Notes under the pieces: generated by a model
Databases searched by the model: none
Seen by the model: only the letters and a program-made list of their open reading frames with translations
Told to the model about the DNA's origin: nothing
Shown here: one piece after another, positions 54,590 to 64,000 of the stretch
Numbering within the stretch: the stretch's first letter is position 1
Layout of the letters: each line of letters opens with the position of its first letter
Translations under genes and position numbers: made by a program
Assembly: GCA_038316385.1 (NCBI GenBank)
Contig: JBBQAN010000008.1
Coordinates: 73,959-137,958, forward strand
Length of the DNA stretch: 64,000 bases
Reading direction: 5' to 3'
Origin: SZAS-103 sp038316385
GTDB lineage: Bacteria; Pseudomonadota; Gammaproteobacteria; Xanthomonadales; Xanthomonadaceae

Positions 54590-54966
54590 TTGAACCACCA
54601 CTCAAGCTGATCAACATCGGCCCGAAATCTTCCGCCTGGCTGCGCCAGATTGGCATTCGCACCCGCGAGCAACTCGTCGATGCAGGCGCGATCGGTGCCT
54701 TCATCAAGATCAAGCGGGCAGGCTTTCGGCCAGGATTGAATTTGCTGTATGCACTCGAAGGCGCGATCAACGACTGTCACTGGCGCGATTTGTCTGAAGG
54801 CCGCCGCGAAGCATTGGTGCTAGAGGCCGAAGTCGCGAGCGTCGGCTTGCCACCGGCACGTGGCAAGGCAATGCCGCCAGCCGAACCAGTGCGCATGATC
54901 TGGTCCGACGAAGACCCGCGCGTCCCCGGCGATGATCCGCATAATGAGCATCGCGACGAGGATTAG
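54586..54966 (+). CDS. TfoX C-terminal domain protein
   Basis: A 126-residue protein made of a single TfoX_C domain: start LKLINIGPKSSAWLRQIGIRTREQL, then LLYALEGAINDCHWRDLSEGRR. Full TfoX/Sxy proteins, which control natural competence, carry an extra N-terminal domain that is missing here. The acidic tail (PGDDPHNEHRDED) is not conserved. It is translationally coupled to msrC by a 4-base overlap; role unknown. Confidence 0.85.
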   Translation: MIEPPLKLINIGPKSSAWLRQIGIRTREQLVDAGAIGAFIKIKRAGFRPGLNLLYALEGAINDCHWRDLSEGRREALVLEAEVASVGLPPARGKAMPPAEPVRMIWSDEDPRVPGDDPHNEHRDED

Positions 54967-55020
54967 CGCGATTGACTCTCGTGGTGAGTCTGTCGAACGG
55001 GAATGCCCGCCCATCGAATC

Positions 55021-55608
55021 TCAGCGCGGACGCACCATCGAATAGTCGCATGCCTGTCCGTTCCACCTCGGCGCATCCGCAATCGACGCCAACACATCCT
55101 CGGGCCGCTGCGCGATCGACCATGCACCGGCGTGTTCCGGATTCATGAAACCTTCGTCGATGACTTGATCTTTCAGGAACGCGACCAGCGGCGTCCAGTA
55201 ATCGCGCGTGTTGAGCAGCACGATCGGATTGGCGTACAAGCCGAGTCGCTTGAGCGTGATCGCCTCGAACAATTCCTCCAGCGTGCCGCAGCCCCCCGGC
55301 AATGCGACCACCGCATCAGCATCGGCGAGCAGGCGATGCTTGCGCTCGCGCATGCTCTCGACAAGTTCGAGTTTGCTGATCTTCGTATGCGCCCACTCCA
55401 ATTCCACCATGAAGCGCGGAATGACCCCGATCACTTCGCCGCCCGCAACCAATGCACCATCGGCAAGCGCGCCCATCGAACCGACTGCTCCGCCGCCATA
55501 GACGAGCGTGTGGCCCGCTTCGGCGAGTAAATTCCCGAGGTGGCGCGCAGCATCGTGGTATTGCGAATTGCAGTGCTGGCTAGAGGCGGCGTAAACGCAA
55601 ATGCGCAT
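55021..55608 (-). CDS. LOG-family nucleotide phosphoribohydrolase
   Basis: A 195-residue Rossmann-like protein of the LOG/TIGR00730 family. It has the early CVYAASSQ, VYGGGAVGSMGALADGAL and the hallmark PGGCGTLEE (104-112) with upstream MRERKHRL. LOG enzymes cleave the ribose phosphate from nucleoside monophosphates (cytokinin activation in plants; AMP or other substrates in bacteria). ATG 55608 fits the family start; longer frame upstream lacks coding character. It lies 8 bp behind glmS on the same strand, so operonic. Confidence 0.88.
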   Translation of the reverse strand: MRICVYAASSQHCNSQYHDAARHLGNLLAEAGHTLVYGGGAVGSMGALADGALVAGGEVIGVIPRFMVELEWAHTKISKLELVESMRERKHRLLADADAVVALPGGCGTLEELFEAITLKRLGLYANPIVLLNTRDYWTPLVAFLKDQVIDEGFMNPEHAGAWSIAQRPEDVLASIADAPRWNGQACDYSMVRPR

Positions 55609-55616
55609 TCTGCGAC

Positions 55617-57440
55617 CTACTCCACCGTCACCGATTTCGCCAGATTCCTCGGCTGGTCCACATCCGTCCCGCGCTCGACCGCAACGTGGTACGACAATAA
55701 TTGCAGGGGGATTGTTGACACCACCGGCGCAGCGATTTCTCCACATTCGGGCAGCACAAGGACGTGGCCGAGGTCGGCGTGGACTTTCACGCCCGCATCG
55801 ACGAACAGGTACAACTCACCGCCGCGCGCACGCACTTCTTCCATGTTCGACATCAATTTGTCGACGAGATGGTCGTTCGGCGCGACCGCGATCACCGGCA
55901 TGTCCGAGTCCACAAGAGCGAGCGGGCCGTGCTTGAGCTCGCCGGCCGCGTAAGCCTCGGCGTGGATGTAGGAAATTTCCTTGAGCTTGAGCGCGCCTTC
56001 CATCGCCACCGGCCAATGCGTGCCGCGACCGAGGAATAGTGCGTGCTGCTTGCCGACGAAATGCTCGGCAATCTGCTTGATCTGCGAATCGAGCTTGAGC
56101 GTTTCGGCGACCAGTCCCGGCAGTTGTTCAAGCTGGCGTACGCCATCGAGATAGCGCGCATCGTCGAGGCCTTTCGCGCGTGCGAGCTCGAGCGAAAACA
56201 ATGCGAGCGCGACCAATTGTGTGGTGAATGCCTTGGTCGAAGCGACGCCGATCTCCGGACCAGCGCGCGTCATCAGCACGAGTTCGGACGCGCGCACGAT
56301 GGAGGATTCCGGCACATTGCACACCGCCATCCGTGCGAGGTAATTGCGCTGGCGCGCCATCTTCAACGCGGCGAGCGTATCTGCGGTTTCACCGGATTGC
56401 GAGATGGTCAGAAACAATGTTCCGTCCTGTACGACTGGATTGCGGTAACGATATTCGCTGGCGATTTCAGCGGTACAGGGAACGCCGGCCAACGATTCAA
56501 TCCAGTAACGCGCGACCAGACCCGCGTGATAACTCGTGCCGCAGGCGATGATGTGCACGGCCTGGGTTTTTTCCAGCAGTTCGGCGGCATCGACGCCGAA
56601 AATCTGGGTGAGTATGCGACCTCCGGCAATGCGTCCTTCCAGCGTGTCGGCGAGGGCCTGCGGTTGCTCGTGGATTTCCTTGAGCATGAAATGACGGTAC
56701 TGGCCTTTTTCGATCGCGCCGGAAATGAAGTGCGACTCCTTGATCGGCCGTTCAATCTGCCTGCCGTGCAAATCGAACACACGCAACCCGGTTTCGGTGA
56801 TTTCGGCGATGTCGCCTTCTTCGAGATAGACAAACTTGTGCGTGAGCGGCAGCAACGCGTGGATGTCGGAAGCGAGATAGTTCTCCCCTTCTCCGATGCC
56901 CGCGACCAAAGGCGATCCCAGTCGCGCGCCAAGCAGCCGGCCCGGCTCACGCGCCGATAGCACTGCCAGCGCATAGGCCCCGTGCAGACGCGGCAGCACG
57001 ACGCGCAACGCGGCGAGCAGATCGAGTCCCAGACGTTGCTGGTGTTCGATCAAGTGCGCTACAACTTCGGTATCGGTCTGCGAAGAAAACGCATAACCCT
57101 GTGCGAGCAATTCGGTGCGCAATGCTGCGTGATTTTCAATAATCCCGTTGTGCACGACCGACACGTCGCCCGACACGTGCGGATGCGCGTTGTCGGTATT
57201 CGGCACGCCGTGCGTCGCCCAGCGCGTATGCGCGATACCGGAATGCCCGGCAATAGGATGCGCATGTTGCAATGATTCAAGTTCATGCACCTTGCCCTTC
57301 GCACGCAGACGCTGCACGCCGTGGGCAGTCAACACCGCGATGCCGGCCGAATCGTAGCCGCGGTATTCGAGCGCCTTCAGGCCAGTGATCAGGTGATCGA
57401 CAATGTCGCGCCGCGCGCTGATTCCAACGATCCCGCACAT
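55617..57440 (-). CDS. glmS: Glutamine-fructose-6-phosphate aminotransferase (isomerizing)
   Basis: Makes glucosamine 6-phosphate for cell-wall and LPS precursors. The 607-residue protein starts MCGIVG, where the Cys becomes the N-terminal nucleophile, followed by the glutaminase domain (HTRWATHG, NGIIEN) and two SIS domains (SQSGETADTL; AYAAGELKHGPLAL), ending LAKSVTVE. ATG 57440 has a ribosome site (aaggaa). It is followed by the LOG gene and preceded by glmU, all minus strand. The 139-bp upstream gap could carry regulation; no glmS ribozyme pattern was seen. Confidence 0.96.
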   Translation of the reverse strand: MCGIVGISARRDIVDHLITGLKALEYRGYDSAGIAVLTAHGVQRLRAKGKVHELESLQHAHPIAGHSGIAHTRWATHGVPNTDNAHPHVSGDVSVVHNGIIENHAALRTELLAQGYAFSSQTDTEVVAHLIEHQQRLGLDLLAALRVVLPRLHGAYALAVLSAREPGRLLGARLGSPLVAGIGEGENYLASDIHALLPLTHKFVYLEEGDIAEITETGLRVFDLHGRQIERPIKESHFISGAIEKGQYRHFMLKEIHEQPQALADTLEGRIAGGRILTQIFGVDAAELLEKTQAVHIIACGTSYHAGLVARYWIESLAGVPCTAEIASEYRYRNPVVQDGTLFLTISQSGETADTLAALKMARQRNYLARMAVCNVPESSIVRASELVLMTRAGPEIGVASTKAFTTQLVALALFSLELARAKGLDDARYLDGVRQLEQLPGLVAETLKLDSQIKQIAEHFVGKQHALFLGRGTHWPVAMEGALKLKEISYIHAEAYAAGELKHGPLALVDSDMPVIAVAPNDHLVDKLMSNMEEVRARGGELYLFVDAGVKVHADLGHVLVLPECGEIAAPVVSTIPLQLLSYHVAVERGTDVDQPRNLAKSVTVE

Positions 57441-57579
57441 GATGTGGTTCCTTGAAAATACGGTGCCGAACCGAAGGTTGCGGCAAGGATGTGATTCTAG
57501 CCGGTGTCGCATTCAGCGCGCTCGCGGGGTTGCCCTGCAGATGCGCTGATGCGGTATTGCGCCGTACGCACGACGCGCA

Positions 57580-58947
57580 CTACGTCTGTTTTTTCGGACG
57601 CCTCCAACCCGGAACCGCAGTCTGTCTGCTGCGCGCGAGAGCAAGGTCGCCGCTCGGGACATCATGCGTGATGGTTGAACCTGCGCCGACCGTTGCGCCT
57701 TCGCCGATGGTCACCGGCGCGACCAAGGATGCATTCGAACCGATGAAGGCATCGTTCTCGATACAGGTGAGGTGTTTGTTGACTCCATCGTAGTTGCAGC
57801 TAATCGTGCCGGCGCCGATGTTCACGCGGTCGCCGATCTGCGCATCCCCGAGATAGGTCAGGTGATTGGCCTTTGAATCCTTGCCGAGCCTTGCCATCTT
57901 GGTTTCAACGAAATTGCCGATGTGCGCACCTTCCGCGAGTTCGGTGCCCGGCCGCAGGCGTGCGTATGGGCCGATCATGCAGTGATGGCCGATCTGGGCG
58001 CCGTCGATGTCGCAATGCGCGCGTATTTCGGTGTTGTCACCCACGCTCACGTTACGCAATTTACAGAACGGACCGATCTGCACACCGTCGCCGAGTACGA
58101 CCTCGCCTTCGAGGATGACATCGACATCGATCGAAACACCCAGACCTGTGAATACCGTTCCGCGCTGCTCGAAACGCGATGGGTCTGCGAAACGCACGCC
58201 GGCGAGCGCGAGTGTCTTCGCCGCACGCAACTGGAACGCGCGTTCGAGTCGTGCCAGTTGCCAGAGATCGTTCGCGCCTTCGACTTCGATCGGGTCGCTG
58301 CATGTCGCGATTGCCGCCGGCATCTTTTCCGCTGCTGCCATCGCGAACACGTCGGTGAGATAGAACTCGCCCTGCGCATTGTCGTTGCGCAACGATTGTA
58401 GCCAACGCCGGAGATGCGCGGCATCGGCGACGATGATCCCGGAATTGATTGTTCGCACCGCGCGTTGCGCTGCATCGGCATCCTTGTGTTCGACAATCGC
58501 GGCGACGCGGCCATCGACATCGCGCAGCACGCGTCCATAACCGCTCGGATCGGCGAGTTCCGCAACCAGCACGCCGAGCGCACCATCCGTCGCCAGCAAC
58601 GCACGCAACGTGTCGGCAGCGATCAGCGGCACGTCGGCGTACAGCACAAGTACGCGCGCGGTATCGGGTACATCAGGCATCGCCTGCTGCACCGCATGGC
58701 CGGTGCCGAGTTGTTGCGCTTGTTCTGCCCAAGCCAGATCGGCTTGGTCGGCGAACGCCGCACGCACTTGTACTCCGCCGTGTCCGTACACCACGTGGAT
58801 GCCCGCCGCGCCGAGCGCGCGCGCGACAGCAATCGCATGCGCAAGCATCGGCCGTCCGGCGATTGGTTGCAGCACCTTCGGCAACGCCGATTTCATGCGC
58901 TTGCCTTCACCGGCAGCGAGGATGACGACGTGCAGCGGCTTGCTCAT
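57580..58947 (-). CDS. glmU: Bifunctional GlcNAc-1-P uridyltransferase/glucosamine-1-P acetyltransferase
   Basis: Makes UDP-GlcNAc for peptidoglycan and LPS. The 455-residue enzyme has the N-terminal pyrophosphorylase with LAAGEGKRMKSALPKVL and the linker, then a left-handed beta-helix acetyltransferase (SVGDNTEIRAHC, IGHHCMIGPYARLRPG, CNYDGVNKHLT). ATG 58947 gives the exact family length. It lies between the atp operon end and glmS, the usual arrangement in Xanthomonas relatives. Confidence 0.96.
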   Translation of the reverse strand: MSKPLHVVILAAGEGKRMKSALPKVLQPIAGRPMLAHAIAVARALGAAGIHVVYGHGGVQVRAAFADQADLAWAEQAQQLGTGHAVQQAMPDVPDTARVLVLYADVPLIAADTLRALLATDGALGVLVAELADPSGYGRVLRDVDGRVAAIVEHKDADAAQRAVRTINSGIIVADAAHLRRWLQSLRNDNAQGEFYLTDVFAMAAAEKMPAAIATCSDPIEVEGANDLWQLARLERAFQLRAAKTLALAGVRFADPSRFEQRGTVFTGLGVSIDVDVILEGEVVLGDGVQIGPFCKLRNVSVGDNTEIRAHCDIDGAQIGHHCMIGPYARLRPGTELAEGAHIGNFVETKMARLGKDSKANHLTYLGDAQIGDRVNIGAGTISCNYDGVNKHLTCIENDAFIGSNASLVAPVTIGEGATVGAGSTITHDVPSGDLALARSRQTAVPGWRRPKKQT

Positions 58948-59078
58948 GCGCGAGGTTCCAGGGAAGCGCGCCGAAATCGGCGCCGCCGTGGGCAATCCTA
59001 TATCAAGTGCTGCGGGTTCCAGTCGGACATCGCACACACAATGCGATCACGCCTCAATTTGCGTGGTGAGTGCTCCGC

Positions 59079-59112
59079 AAACGACAACGCCGGCGCGGGG
59101 CCGGCGTCGTTT
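59079..59112 (-). terminator. Terminator hairpin behind the atp operon
   Basis: On the minus strand, AAACGA plus CGCCGGC pairs with GCCGGCG and TCGTTT, with a 3-base bulge and a CCCGC loop. It ends in a short T tract, 57 bp behind the atpC stop. Confidence 0.65.
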
Positions 59113-59168
59113 CCGAATTGAATCAGACCGATGAATGGCCTTACCACGCGGCTGACGCCGGTTGGAAT

Positions 59169-59594
59169 TCAATGCTTGAGGTTCTTCCGCAAGCGCTCCA
59201 GCGCTTGCAACTGCGCCGTCGCCTGCATGAGTTGCTGCTGTGCTTCGGCGATTTCCATCGCGTCGCCGCGGTTGGCAATGGCGCGCTCGGCTTCTTCCTT
59301 GGCCTTGCGTGCCGAGGCTTCGTCGAGATCCTTGGCGCGGATCGCGGTGTCGGCCAGCACGGTGACGACCTGCGGCTGCACTTCGAGGATGCCGCCGGAA
59401 ACGTAGAAGAATTGCTCTTCGCCGCTTTCGAGAATGACGCGGACCTGGCCGGGCTTGAGCCGCGTGATCAGCGGCGCGTGGCGGGGCGCAATGCCGAGCT
59501 CGCCCATCTCGCCGGAGGCAATCACCATCGTCACCACGCCGTGGAAGATCGCTTCCTCGGCGCTGACGATATCGCAACGGATCGTGGCTGCCAT
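59169..59594 (-). CDS. atpC: ATP synthase epsilon subunit
   Basis: Central-stalk and regulatory subunit of F1. The 141-residue product has the N-terminal beta sandwich (VSAEEAIFHGVVTMVIASGEMGELGI; PLITRLKPG) and two C-terminal helices (ARKAKEEAERAI, QLMQATAQLQALERLRK). Starts at ATG 59594, 6 bases behind atpD. Last gene of the operon. Confidence 0.95.
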   Translation of the reverse strand: MAATIRCDIVSAEEAIFHGVVTMVIASGEMGELGIAPRHAPLITRLKPGQVRVILESGEEQFFYVSGGILEVQPQVVTVLADTAIRAKDLDEASARKAKEEAERAIANRGDAMEIAEAQQQLMQATAQLQALERLRKNLKH

Positions 59595-59599
59595 GATGC

Positions 59600-61027
<1,428 letters not shown>

Positions 61028-61073
61028 GATGGATCCTCTGCTCTCAATACTTGAATGTGGGTGTGCGGCGAAA

Positions 61074-61574
61074 TCAGTAAATGCGTTTTCCATCGACGAT
61101 CTCTCGGGTCGTCTTGCTTTCGCTCGCGGTGATCAGCAATTTGCCGCCACGCGACTGCACGGTTTCTTCCTGATCCGATTCCATCCGCATAGCCTTGCCG
61201 TTCATGCTCATCGTGACGACCTCATGGAGACTGACGACAGCCTTGTCGCCCTGCATCCTGGTAGCGTTGATGGTGGAGTTGTAATGGATCTGACCGCCAC
61301 TTGCCTTGATTTGGGCCAGGGACTTTCGTCCGGTGTCGAACATCCCGCTGCATTTCATCGTGGTCGTGACGAGCTTGCCGTCCGCGTCGGGTGAACTGTC
61401 CGTAATCATGCAATCGTTGGAATGAAGCGCTTGCGACGTGTCGAAGTCCATGCGCTTCCATCCGTCTTCACTAGTCTGAACAACCGCACGGGCCGATTCG
61501 GCGGTCAAATCGCCCGCATGCGCCGGCACCGCGATTGCGGCGAGCGAAAAGGCTAAGGCGATGACGGTTCGCAT
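61074..61574 (-). CDS. Small secreted protein inserted in the atp operon
   Basis: A 166-residue protein with a Sec signal peptide (about 1-20, cleavage after AHA). The mature part has two cysteines (DCMIT, MKCSGM), and alternating hydrophobic residues suggest a beta-rich fold; contents such as TTTMKCSGMF and EVVTMSMNGKAM faintly recall DUF3617-type proteins, but I do not assign it. It starts 13 bases after atpG and ends 46 bases before atpD on the same strand. It is not part of standard atp operons. Confidence 0.75.
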   Translation of the reverse strand: MRTVIALAFSLAAIAVPAHAGDLTAESARAVVQTSEDGWKRMDFDTSQALHSNDCMITDSSPDADGKLVTTTMKCSGMFDTGRKSLAQIKASGGQIHYNSTINATRMQGDKAVVSLHEVVTMSMNGKAMRMESDQEETVQSRGGKLLITASESKTTREIVDGKRIY

Positions 61575-61587
61575 TCTGGTTCCAGCC

Positions 61588-62451
61588 TCAGACCGCCGCA
61601 GCGCCGCCGACGATCTCGCTGATTTCCTGCGTAATCGCTGCCTGGCGCGCTTTGTTGTAGATCAGGTTCAAGGTATCGATCAGCTTGCTGGCGTTGTCGG
61701 ACGCGGACTTCATCGCGACCATGCGCGCGGCGTGTTCCGACGCGAGGTTTTCCAGCACCGCCTGATACACCAGCGACTCCACGTAACGCGTCATGACCTG
61801 ATTGAGGACGACGTCGGCTTCGGGTTCGTAGATGTAATCCCAGTCGTGACGCGTCTGCAGCGCTTCGGATGCGGGCAAAGGCAGCAGCGGCTCGATCGTC
61901 GGCTTCTGCGTCATCGTGTTGACGAAGTCGCTGTAGCAAAGATCGACCCGATCGATGCGACCTTCGCTGTAGGCGTCGAGCATCACCTTGATGACGCCGA
62001 TCAGTTGCGCGACCTGCGGCTTCTCGCCGAGGTGGGTTACCGAGCCCACCATGTTGACCTTGAGCCGACGGAAGAACGCAGTCGCTTTCTGACCGATGCA
62101 AACGACATCGACTTCAACACCCTTCTCATTCCACGCGCGAATCTCGACCAGCAGCTTGCGGAACAAGGTGGAGTTCAACGCACCGGCAAGGCCGCGATCG
62201 GTTGAAACCACGATGTAACCGACGCGCTTGGTCTGCGAACGCTCGATTAAAAAAGGATGCTTGTACTCGGTGTTCGCCTGCGCGATGTGGCCGATCATCT
62301 GCTTCATCAGCCGCGCATACGGACGCGACGCTTTCATGCGCTCCTGCGCCTTGCGGATCTTCGATGCCGAGACCATTTCGAGCGCGCGCGTCACCTTGCG
62401 GGTGTTCTGCACGCTCTTGATCTTGGTTTTGATTTCGCGGCCGCCAGCCAT
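61588..62451 (-). CDS. atpG: ATP synthase gamma subunit
   Basis: Rotor shaft of F1. The 287-residue protein has the N-terminal coiled coil [24 protein letters not shown]-like start and the C-terminal [22 protein letters not shown] plus [22 protein letters not shown]. Full length. 45 bp separate it from the atpA stop; the next gene is the inserted secreted-protein gene. Confidence 0.97.
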   Translation of the reverse strand: [287 protein letters not shown]

Positions 62452-62496
62452 TGCGTCTTCCCGGTAATATCAGTCGTGCGTGGTCTTGCGTGGAAA

Positions 62497-64000
62497 TCAG
62501 TAGCTGCCAGTCGCCTTGAACTCGGCGATGCCCTTCTTGAACGTGCCTTCGATCTCGTCATCCCAGTCGCCAGTGGCGACGATGCGGCTCATCAGCGCGC
62601 CCTGGGTATTGGCGAAATGCGCGTGCAGGCCGTCTTCGAACGGGAGAATCTTGTTCATCGGCACATCGTCCATGAAGCCTTTGTCGACGGCGTAGATCGA
62701 CAGCGCCATCTGCGCGGTCGACATCGGTGCGTACTGCTTCTGCTTCATCAATTCGGTGACGCGCTGGCCGCGCTCAAGCTGCTTGCGGGTCGCTTCGTCG
62801 AGGTCGGACGCGAACTGTGCAAAAGCTGCGAGTTCGCGGTACTGCGCGAGCGAAATACGGATGCCGCCCGAGAGCTTCTTCATGATCTTGGTCTGCGCAG
62901 CGCCACCGACGCGCGAGACCGAGATACCGGCGTTCACGGCCGGGCGGATGCCGGCGTTGAACAAGTCGGTTTCGAGGAAGATCTGACCGTCGGTGATCGA
63001 GATCACGTTGGTCGGAACGAATGCCGACACGTCGCCGGCCTGGGTTTCAATGATCGGCAGCGCGGTGAGCGAACCGGTCTTGCCCTTGACAGCGCCTTCG
63101 GTGAACTTCTCGACGTATTCCTCGTTGACGCGCGCGGCGCGCTCGAGAAGACGGGAATGGAGATAAAACACGTCGCCCGGATATGCTTCACGGCCCGGCG
63201 GGCGGCGCAACAGCAACGAAATCTGACGATAGGCGACAGCCTGCTTCGACAAATCGTCATAAATGATCAGCGCGTCTTCGCCGCGATCGCGCCAGTACTC
63301 GCCCATCGTGCAACCCGAATACGCCGAGACGTACTGCATCGCGGCCGAATCCGAGGCGCCGGCGGCGACCACGATCGTGTGCGCCATCGCGCCGTTCTCT
63401 TCGAGCTTGCGCACGACGTTGGAGATCGAGCTGTTCTTCTGCCCGATAGCCACGTACACGCACTTAACGCCGGTGCCTTTCTGGTTGATGATCGCGTCGA
63501 TCGCCATCGCGGTCTTGCCGGTCTGGCGGTCACCGATGATCAACTCGCGCTGGCCGCGGCCGACGGGAATCATCGCGTCGACCGATTTGTAACCGGTCTG
63601 AACGGGTTGGGAAACCGACTTGCGCCAGATCACACCAGGCGCAACCTTCTCGACCGGGGCGGAAAGTTTGGCGTCGATCGCACCCTTGCCGTCGATCGGC
63701 TCGCCAAGCCCGTTGACGACACGGCCGAGCAGTTCCGGGCCGATCGGCACTTCGAGGATGCGGCCGGTGGTCTTGGCGTTGTCGCCTTCGCGCAGGTGCT
63801 GATAATCACCGAGCACCACTGCGCCGACCGAGTCGCGCTCGAGGTTCAGCGCGAGCGCGAAGGTGTTGTTCGGCAGTTCGATCATCTCGCCCTGCATCGC
63901 GTCGGCGAGGCCGTGGATGCGCACGATGCCGTCGGACACCGAGGTGACGGTGCCTTCGTTGCGCGCTTCGGAGGCCAGCTTGACCTTCTCGATGCGGTTG
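62497..64000 (-). CDS. atpA: ATP synthase alpha subunit, partial
   Basis: Non-catalytic nucleotide-binding subunit of F1. About 500 residues are present, with the N-terminus lost at the right edge; the frame stays open to 64000 and reads IEKVKLASEARNEGTVTSVS before the conserved DGIVRIHGL. Walker A GDRQTGKT, GEYWRDRGEDALI and the C-terminal FKATGSY are intact. The rest of the operon (atpH, atpF, atpE, atpB) should lie just beyond the window. Confidence 0.97.
   Translation of the reverse strand, partial: NRIEKVKLASEARNEGTVTSVSDGIVRIHGLADAMQGEMIELPNNTFALALNLERDSVGAVVLGDYQHLREGDNAKTTGRILEVPIGPELLGRVVNGLGEPIDGKGAIDAKLSAPVEKVAPGVIWRKSVSQPVQTGYKSVDAMIPVGRGQRELIIGDRQTGKTAMAIDAIINQKGTGVKCVYVAIGQKNSSISNVVRKLEENGAMAHTIVVAAGASDSAAMQYVSAYSGCTMGEYWRDRGEDALIIYDDLSKQAVAYRQISLLLRRPPGREAYPGDVFYLHSRLLERAARVNEEYVEKFTEGAVKGKTGSLTALPIIETQAGDVSAFVPTNVISITDGQIFLETDLFNAGIRPAVNAGISVSRVGGAAQTKIMKKLSGGIRISLAQYRELAAFAQFASDLDEATRKQLERGQRVTELMKQKQYAPMSTAQMALSIYAVDKGFMDDVPMNKILPFEDGLHAHFANTQGALMSRIVATGDWDDEIEGTFKKGIAEFKATGSY

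Noticed and set aside
57441..57579. Possible glmS ribozyme or sRNA-controlled leader before glmS
   Set aside because: The 139-bp gap between glmU and glmS shows no pseudoknot or conserved core that I can recognise; glmS ribozymes are mainly in Gram-positives.

Overview
The window is high-GC, gene-dense chromosomal DNA from a gammaproteobacterium. Two gene orders point to the Xanthomonadales/Lysobacterales, possibly Rhodanobacteraceae: accB-accC-(pssA)-prmA-DUF3426-fis-purH-purD, and atpA-atpG-atpD-atpC followed by glmU and glmS. The family placement is inferred from gene order and protein similarity recalled from memory, not from a database search.

Layout. 0-9.4 kb (+): end of accB, accC, a phosphatidylserine synthase, prmA, a zinc-ribbon membrane protein, fis, purH, purD and a lysophospholipid flippase/acyltransferase fusion. 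9.4-12.5 kb (-): ampE-like, nudC, erpA and a DUF6776 protein. 12.6-18.8 kb (+): DUF4126, hemJ, then a large degenerate receiver/GGDEF/EAL protein followed 7 bp later by a hybrid histidine kinase. rppH (-) and a tRNA-Met(CAT) close the conserved-looking left part.

From about 19.7 to 46.6 kb the content looks accessory. It holds a degenerate ~92-bp tandem repeat right behind the tRNA, a hipBA module, an IS3-type orfA remnant, a LysR regulator and an unrecognised secreted protein next to a DsbC-family isomerase. It continues with a zinc metallopeptidase, a DUF4142 protein, a three-domain LigD ligase, a DUF389 protein with an OmpA-like tail, a CPA1 antiporter and a GST. A same-strand run follows: acetate kinase, phosphoketolase, P-type proton ATPase, class III-like PPK2 and a Nei-type glycosylase. 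A GIY-YIG protein, a DUF72 protein and an APC permease close the region.

46.8-64 kb returns to housekeeping genes: queD, a phasin with a likely PhaR-type operator, an RND efflux pair, bioD, a TMEM175-like channel, free-methionine sulfoxide reductase with a TfoX_C protein, a LOG protein, glmS, glmU and the F1 part of the ATP synthase operon. A small secreted protein gene is lodged between atpG and atpD.

Candidates most worth following up are the degenerate c-di-GMP protein/hybrid kinase pair, the secreted protein plus DsbC pair, the phosphoketolase-acetate kinase-proton ATPase-PPK2 run, the OmpA-like tail on the DUF389 protein, and the extra gene inside the atp operon. No CRISPR array, rRNA, prophage or complete insertion sequence was seen.
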